From NCBI GenBank assembly GCA_020736575.1, contig JAGPYM010000103.1, positions 1-50,324 of the forward strand: a DNA stretch of 50,324 bases, in the 5' to 3' direction. Source of the DNA: Thelonectria olida. Its lineage: Eukaryota; Ascomycota; Sordariomycetes; Hypocreales; Nectriaceae. Within the stretch, counting starts at the first letter, position 1; each line of letters opens with the position of its first letter. Shown here piece by piece: positions 42,329-50,324 of this stretch. The translations under genes were made by a program, and so were the position numbers. The notes beneath the pieces were generated by a model that ran no database searches, was not told the origin of the DNA, and saw only the letters and a list, made by a program, of their open reading frames with translations.

Positions 42329-42695
42329 ATAACTATTATTTATTAAAATAAACCTAATACTAGTATATAATAAAAGTTACTATAAATAAAACTTAGTTTT
42401 ATATTTATTATAATAAGCTTTTTTATAAGATTTATAATTAGCTTTTAAATAAAAATCTTTATTATATAAACCTTATTTAAAAAACCTTATTTTAAGCTTT
42501 TAATATAAAGTACTACTTTTATAAATTTTAATTTATTATTTATTAAAATAAGCCTATTACAGGCGTGGCCCAATAGTTGTTCCGGGCTACTATTATAAAA
42601 TGTTATAACTTGGAAGGCTGCAGCTATTCTTAAAAATATAAGCTACCTAGATAGCTATAAGGTAGTAATAACTTTATTAGGTTATTCTAGCTAAC

Positions 42696-42759
42696 CTTAA
42701 GGGATGGCAATCTTAAGGGACTACTACCTTAAGGGGCTAATACCTTAAGGGCCTACTAC
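42696..42759 (+). repeat. degenerate tandem repeat, 16-bp period, four copies
   Basis: CTTAAGGG recurs at 42696, 42712, 42728 and 42744, exactly 16 bp apart. The other half of the unit is variable (for example ATGGCAAT, ACTACTAC, GCTAATAC, CCTACTAC). Confidence 0.8.
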
Positions 42760-45700
42760 TTTAAAAAGCAAGTAGCTATTAGGTATTTAAGCTTTTATTA
42801 GAACCTAGCTAAAATACTTTTCCCTTTTTTTTTTTTTAATATTAGATATTTAATATTAAAGCTATTTTTAATTATATAGAATTTAAATCTAGCCCCTTAT
42901 ATTATTTAATATTTAATATTACCTTTCTTTTTATAAGTAAAACTATAATAAGAAAGCTATATTCTTATATCTTCTAATCCCTCCTATTATAAATATTATT
43001 ATAATAAGAAAGCTATACCCTAACTTATTATAATTTAATAGTAGGAGTAATAATATAACCTAACCCCTAATAGAAGTAATTATAAAAGGTAAATATATAA
43101 AAGATAAAGTAATAGAAGTTTAAAGGAAAATTAACTTTTATTTATAATTAGTTATAATTATAAATAAGAAATAAAATAAAAAATAAATAAACTAACTAAT
43201 TAGAAAGGAGTAAGTTAGAAATATTAAAATAAATTATAAAAATTTAAATAAAAATTTAATAAAAACTATAAAAAAGGTATAATATCTATTTTTAAAAGTT
43301 TCTAGCCTTCCCTTTTAAGTCTATATAATTTAATTTAATAAAAAGCTTAAACTATCTAATTTTTATTAACTTCTAATAAAAATCCTCTATTCTTATTATT
43401 ATATTCTCTACTAATAACTTACTACTACTATTATAAACCTCCCTATATAAGCTAACTCTTACCCTTAAAATCCTAAGAGCTATATAAAATACTATTATAA
43501 TATAAGCTTAATAATAAAAACTAATAGTAATAAAAAGTAAAAAGCTAATATATAAAAAGAAAAATAAAAAAACTTAAATAGTAAAATATAAATTTAATTA
43601 ATTTATTTAAATATTTTTAATTCTATTTATTTAAATATAAATATTACTATTAATAATTAAATATAATAATATTAATTATTACTATTATTATTATTATCCT
43701 CCTTACTTTTATTACTTTTATCTTTTTTATTATTTTTATTACTTTTATTTATTTTTCTATTTTTAGAATTAATAGTAAAAGTATTTAGTTAAATAATTAT
43801 AAGTATAAGGGACTTAAGTTATTTAAAAGTAATTAATCTTATAATAGAGTTTTAATAATAAATACTTATATTTAAAGTAATTAATAGGGTAATTATAATA
43901 GGAGTAATATAAGACTAGAATAGTAAACCTAAAAGTTATAAAAATTAAAATAGTAAAAGTATTAGCTTACTAGCTTAAGAAATAGTAGGCAAATAAGACT
44001 AAAAACTAGAGAGTATCTTTTAAAAAGAACTTTAATAAACTAGGGGCTTATTTTATATAATAAGTAGAGAATCTATTTAATTTTCTATAAGTATAGGAGA
44101 GGGGCTCTCTAATTAAAGGCTAAAGTTAAGAGAAATAGGCAAGTTATTAAATTAAATAGGTAATAAGTATTTATTAGAAGGTTAAAAGGAAGATTAGTTT
44201 TAAAAGTAGGATTAAGTATAAGAGATAATTCTTTTTAAAAAGGAATAAGTACTAGAGCTATAATATAAGTATTATATTTAATAGCTTTAATTTATTATTA
44301 ATCCTATTTAATATAATATTTAGCTTATAATATTAATTAAATTAGAGGGTAAAAGTACTAATTAAAAATAATAGTAATTTTTAACTATTAGGTATTAGAA
44401 ATAAGCCTATTAGAAATAAAAATAGTATATATTTTAATATAATTAATTGCTTATATAAATTAATTAGGTACTTTTATTAGATTTAATATTTAAAATAGCT
44501 TTATAATTATTTTAATTATATTAAACTCTTTAAATAGTTTAAAAAACTTATAATATTATTTAATAAGCTTAATAATAGTAAGCTTTTTACTAATTAAGTT
44601 ATTAATTAGAAGGTAAATATTTAAGTTTATAATATAATAACTTATATGCTTAATAGCCTTTTTACCTTCTTTTTTAAGGATTTAAAAGGTATTTTAGCTA
44701 TTTATAAAAATAAAGCCTTTTACTTATTATTAAAGGTTTTAAGTATTAAAATTTTAAGTAAAGTAAAATAATAAGGGTATTTAAGCTTTTTAAGTAAAAG
44801 TAAATAAGTAATAATATTAAGGTTTTATTTAGAAATATACTAGTTTTTAATTTAAGTAGTAGTTACTATTAAAAAAGCTAGTATATAAACTTTAAAAGTG
44901 TTATTAATAGGCTAGGGGTTCTAATATATTTTATATTTTTTAAACTTAATAATAACTTACTATTTATTTTAATAGTTTATAATAGAGAAATTAAACTAGT
45001 TAATTACTTAAAATCTATTATATTAAATGCAGTTTAAAGCAGCTTTTATAAATAAATAGGCAAGATTAATTTATTTATATTATATTATTTTAAAATTACT
45101 AAAATAATTACTAAAGTTCTTACTATTATAAATAAGAAGATTTTTAATACTAATCTTTTTAAAGGCTAGTATTATAAAAAACTACTTTATTTAATTATTT
45201 CCCTTATTTAAGTCTTAAAAGAGTACTAACTATTTAATTTAATAGGTATAAATATCTAGTCTTATTAAAATAGTAAAACTTAGTCTAGTTTATATTAAGG
45301 ATTAAATAGTACCTATTTTAATAAATAAGATATTAGGCTAGTAGGAGTAAGTAAGGTCTACTTAGCTAGCCCTATTAGTATTTATAAGTTTAAAAAAAAT
45401 CAAGTTATAATAATATAATTATAAGTTTAACTATCTTTCTAAATATAAATAGAAGGGTAAAATATAATAAAATTATAAGAGAGACCTATTAAAGTAAGCA
45501 CCTAGTAAAATATATAAGCTATATATTTTAATTATTTACTTAAACTAAAAGAAAGGCTATTATAATAAAATAAATAACTAGCTATTTATTAAAAATAGCT
45601 AATTTCTAGTAATAGTTATTATAATTAATAAGGCAAATAATAAACTATTTATTATAATAAGTTATTTTTAGCTTTATAAGGCTATTAAAACTTATATTAA

Positions 45701-48700
45701 TATCTTATATATTAGCTATATTTATACTAAAAGGAAGGAAAGTAAAATATAAAACTCTCTAATTATTTAGTTTATTTATATAATAAGTGGTAAAAAGTTA
45801 AATATTATTAGTTTTCTTATAATAGTAATTAAATCTTTTATATTATAAAAGATAGTATATAATATAGCTTAAAGCCCTAATAAGAAAGTATATATACCTT
45901 TTAATAATATTTATATACTCTTTAAGATTAGTATAATATTCTTTTATATAATACTAATAATTTAGCTATTTTTAAATAGATTATAAAAGGGATGTTTTTA
46001 AACTTATTTATATAAATAGGTTAAAAGAAATTAAATAACTATTATATAATATCTAAAGGCTAGTAATTTAAGATAAATAAAAGTAGGCTACTAATATAGC
46101 TTAATTGCTAAATTAGAAAATATAGCTACTTTCTTATTATAATAGAACCTAGCCTTCCTTTTAAACTAGTAAATATTAATATAAGAGAAGCTAATAGAGT
46201 GGCTATAAGCTATAATAGGGAAATATTTAGTACTATTATTAGCTAAATATAGGGTCTTATTATTAAAGGTAGTACTAGTTAGAGTTAGCAGCTAGAAATC
46301 TTTTTATTAGTATAGGTAGGAGTTTATAAATTAAGTCTACTTATATTTTAAGTAATATAGATTTAGAAGTTTTAGCTATTATAATTAGAATATAATAGAA
46401 AGTTAGAAATAGTAGGATTAACTAGTAATTAAAGTTAAAAGAAGAAATAAAAAGTAAGGTATTATAAAAATTATAAAAATAAGGTATTTAAATATAAGGT
46501 AGTTAATAAGCTTTAAAAGAAAAATATAAAAAGGGAAAAGTATATTATTTAAAAGAGGAAAATATTAAATAGTTTTATACTATTTAATTAAATATATATT
46601 ATATTAAACTAATTAGTAATAGAAGGCTATAAATTATTAGCTAGTTTATATATTTACTTAATTGCTTTTATTTTTATAAATTACTTTAATAACTTTTATA
46701 ATTATAACTTATATTTACTTTTAACTATTATTTTCCTTTTTTTTTCTTTTTTATTAATTTTTATTTTTATTATTATATCTATTTAATTAAATAATAATAT
46801 TATACCTTCCCTTATTTTTAAAGCTATTTAAAAATAAATATAATAGGCTAACCTTCTAATATTTCTTATTATATTATAAGTAAGATTTAAAATAATAAGT
46901 TTTAAATTTAAGTTTAAATAAACTAGTAAGACTATAATAAGTACTATATTTTAAGTAAGTAATATACTTATATAAGGTATAAGTATATAAGTTAGAATTC
47001 CCTTTTTTTTAAATTATACTACTAATTATTTAAAAAATATAGTTTTAAAACTATTTTATAATTTAAGTCTACTTTTAAATAGCTTTAAACTAACTTAACT
47101 AGCTTTATATATTAAACTTTTATTAATAATAAGATAAAAAGAAATACTTAGCTGCTTTTTAATATAGATTTAATATAATAAGACTTTAACTCTATTTTAT
47201 AAGGCGCCTTAAAATTTACTTCTATTTATTTTTATAATTAGTATATATTCCTACTAATTTAATTATCTTTTAAAGTATTTATATATAATATTTCTAGCTA
47301 TTATAAGTAAAAAAAGGCTCTTATTATTACTTTTTAAGCTATTAGAATCCTATTATATATTCTAATTATATTAAAACTTATACTTTTAATATTTTAATAG
47401 TAAATAATATATTTTAACTCCTTTTATACTTACTAATTTATTATTAGTTTATATAAGAGTAATATACTAATTATATTTAAAACTTATATAATAAGTTAAA
47501 TAGGCCTATTTTAATAATACCTCTTTAAGGAAGTAAATTATAATATTTATTTAATTACTTATAAGGTAAGGTATATATAGTAAATCTAAAGGAGTATAAT
47601 ATTAGAACTATAAACTAGGCCAGCTGCCCTTATATTACTATTATAATAGAAGTTTATAATTTATAAGTTAGTAGAAATAAAAAAAGGTTTAAGCTATTAT
47701 TAAAAAGTATATAAATTTTAATATATTAATAGGTTTTTAAAAGATATAATTAGAGTATTAATATTTTAATAGGTAGGCAGTCTAAGGTTTCTAAATTATA
47801 ATATTAATTAAAATATAATAACTTTTTAAGTTTTAAACTATTTAAATAGAAAGAACTTATATTTTTATAAGTATATAATATATTTTATTATTATTAGTAG
47901 GTATTATAAGTAGTAGGCTAGTATTTTATTTTTAAAATAGTATTATCTTTTATTAAAGCCTATTTTTATAATAGTTTTATTATATCTATTTCTTATTTCT
48001 ATATATCCTACTAGTATTACTAGTTATTATAATTAAATAATTAACTTATTTTAAATATATCCTTATATTTAGCTTTTTTAGCTATTTACTTATTCTATTT
48101 AAATATACTTTAAGCGCTTATTAATATAAGATTTCTACTTTAGATTTTTATAAGACTTTAAGACTTTTAGTTTTATAATTTTTTAATATAAATTATTTAT
48201 ATTTTAACCTCTTAAAGTATACTCTATTTTATTATTATTAGCACTTACTATTTTAATACTTTACTTTACTCTTTTTATATATATAAAACTAATTATTTAT
48301 ATAAGTTTCTTTTATTAGTTAAAAGGAAAAGTAATAAAAGGAAATAAGTATTATTTAATATAAGGGCTTAAAAAAGAAACTTTATAAGTAGGTAGTTATT
48401 TTCCTATTTCTCTTTTTTACTTTAAACTCCTCTTATAATAGTAAGAAATAAATTCTAAACCCTTACTATTACTACTTTTTAACTATATAAATCTTTTTAA
48501 AAGGTTATATTAAATATATTTAGCTTTTATTTCTTTATTTACTAGGTAAAATAACTTTAAATAGAGCTATTAGGTTCCTTTTAAAAGGGGTAGCTATTAG
48601 CCTACTCTTTTATTTTTATTATTATTTAAGTTCTTATATTATTAATAGCTATATTCTTTTAATCTTACTTTTTTTATAACTTACTTTATATTTTTTAGCT

Positions 48701-50324
48701 ACTTATTATAAAAGATATAATTATTAAACCTTAAGTTATTATAATCTTTCTAACTTATTTAAAAACTATTATAATTTTTATAGAACTTTTTAAATAATTA
48801 CTATAAATAAGGTTAATAACTTAAAGCTATTTAAGTATATTAAATAATATAATCTTTAAAACTTACTAATTATATAAAATAACTAATTTATCTCTTTAAA
48901 ATTTACCTTATAAAATAAGTTTTAAAATGCTTATATTATATTTAATATAGATTACTAATTATAATAGGCTTTTATAAATTAAATAAAAGTATAATTTATT
49001 TATTCTTTTAATAAGCTTTTATTAGTATATTATAACTTTATACCTTACTTTTTTTATATTTTTATCTATTTAAATAATAATTTTAAGTCTAATATTAACT
49101 ATTTAATTATATATTTAAATATTATTTTATAAGATTATTTTTTATATAGGATATTAACTTCTAATAGAAGGATAGGTTTATATCTATTAATAAAAAAATA
49201 GTAAGTAATTATATAATATTTAAAGTATAAATTAGTCTACTAGTAAAAGGTTTTTTAAATTATTTAGCTAGAGCCTTAAATAATTTAAATTCCTTTTTTT
49301 AATAAACCTTATAATTAATTAGTACTTATTTTAATAATACTATTAGCCTTTAGATTATATATTAAAATAAAAATAACTTAGCTCCTATTAATCTTATAAT
49401 CTCCTTAAAGTCTTTTTAAAGCTTTAAGCTATTATTAATTATAATAGTAAGAATTATATTTAATAGCCTATTAGTTTTCTAATAAAAGCTTATTATACTA
49501 ATATTAAGTACTAGTATAGTTTTAGTTTTAATCTAGCTTATAAGATTATATTTAGCTTTTAAAAGATACTTATAGCCTTTACTTCCTTAAGGTATTAAAT
49601 ATTTATATATACTTTTATTATTAGTTATTTTAATATAATAGGGATTATATTTTCTTATATTACTATATTAAAATATTTTTAATAAGTCTTATAAATTAGA
49701 ATTATATTTATAATATCTATTTATAAATTTAACTACTAATACTATTATTTAAATATTATAATAATTACTTTATATTCCTTATAGCTTTAGTTAATATAAT
49801 AATATTAGATTAATAGTTCTTACTTTTTATTTATAATTATTAAAATAGGGTTTATATAATTTTCCTAATTTTATAATTAATTTTTAAATGTAGCCACTTT
49901 AAATAAAATGCCTTTTAGCTTCCTTTCTAATTTATATATATATAGGTTTATTAACTTCCTTAGGTTTTATATTATATATAAGAATTCCCTAAGCTATAGC
50001 TATTTTCTATTATAATAGTTTTTAAAGCTATTTTCTTAACTTTAAAATCAGTTATAGCTTTAGAACTTAATCTCCTTTATTAACTATATATTATTTCTTA
50101 AAATTAGGAGAAATAGAAGTTAATCTAGTTTTAATATTCATTTGCCTTTTTTATTTAATTAATTAAATAGACCTACTTACTTTTTTAATAGTCTATTAGT
50201 AATACTATTTTTAATTCTTTTAATATATAAATAATAAAATTAAATAATAGAATATACTAATCTATCTAATAATAAGAGCCTTAAAATATTATTGCCTTCT
50301 ATTAAGCTAATATATAAAACTTAT

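Larger units (their letters stand above)
41280..50324. repeat. AT-rich, RIP-like decayed block
   Basis: From about 41.28 kb to the end the sequence consists mostly of A and T, with no open frame of 60 codons. CpA, TpG and CpG are almost absent over long stretches; remaining C stands before T or C, and remaining G after A or G. This is what C-to-T change at CpA (and CpG) on both strands leaves behind, as in RIP. The change begins within about 150 bp of the transporter's stop codon. The parent sequence, probably transposons, is no longer recognisable to me. A centromere-adjacent or subtelomeric position is possible, but no telomere repeat is present. Confidence 0.85.

Noticed and set aside
41566..42759. 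CRISPR-like regular repeats
   Set aside because: The units abut with no unique spacers, are only 16 bp long and lie in eukaryotic RIP-like DNA.
48000..50324. possible telomere or LTR element at the right end
   Set aside because: No TTAGGG-type repeats, no long direct repeats with TG...CA ends and no reverse-transcriptase motif could be read.

Overview
The window looks like nuclear DNA of a filamentous ascomycete (Pezizomycotina). The genes carry short GT-AG introns (about 45-110 nt), and the families are typical of these moulds: NACHT-WD40 (NLR-like) relics, Zn2Cys6 regulators, a fungal rhodopsin-domain membrane protein, a CBM1-GH43 enzyme, a GH78 rhamnosidase and a BBE-type flavoenzyme. The last 9 kb have been stripped of nearly all CpA/TpG and CpG, the signature expected of repeat-induced point mutation (RIP). 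I make no species call. Exon boundaries were set by hand from splice signals, frame continuity and family motifs.

Layout. 1-300: possible tail of a bZIP protein. 1548-3411: a complete pogo/Fot1-type transposon with 49-bp perfect inverted repeats, a TA duplication and an intact 551-aa transposase. 3700-6389 (minus): decayed NACHT-WD40 gene with about 14 WD repeats, frameshifts and stops at tryptophan codons. 7859-9740 (plus): secreted lipase in five exons. 10492-11745 (minus): PRISE/SirQ-like NAD(P)-dependent reductase. 13346-13991 (plus): small NTF2-fold DUF1348 protein. 14718-17747 (minus): uncharacterised protein-coding locus, either two genes or one gene broken by one base. 18182-18409: isolated NACHT P-loop remnant. 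18718-19732 (plus): classical SDR. 20555-22398 (minus): GH43 with CBM1. 22861-23139 (minus): relic of an MFS sugar transporter. 24651-26447 (minus): secreted bicovalent FAD oxidase. 27256-28734 (plus): seven-helix membrane protein in eight exons. 29568-31499 (minus): type-B carboxylesterase in six exons, one intron being GC-AG.

32071-41135 looks like a co-ordinated sugar-utilisation locus: alpha-L-rhamnosidase (GH78), a regulator-like protein without a DNA-binding domain, a full Zn2Cys6 regulator placed tail to tail with it, and an MFS sugar transporter divergently arranged from the full regulator across a 277-bp promoter holding a CGG-N9-CCG palindrome and two CCGGGG (CreA-type) hexamers. 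The inferred role is release and uptake of rhamnose-containing plant glycosides under carbon control.

From about 41.28 kb to the end the sequence becomes an AT-rich block with no usable reading frame. It holds three separate tandem arrays that all have a 16-bp period. No tRNA, rRNA, CRISPR array or telomere repeat was seen.
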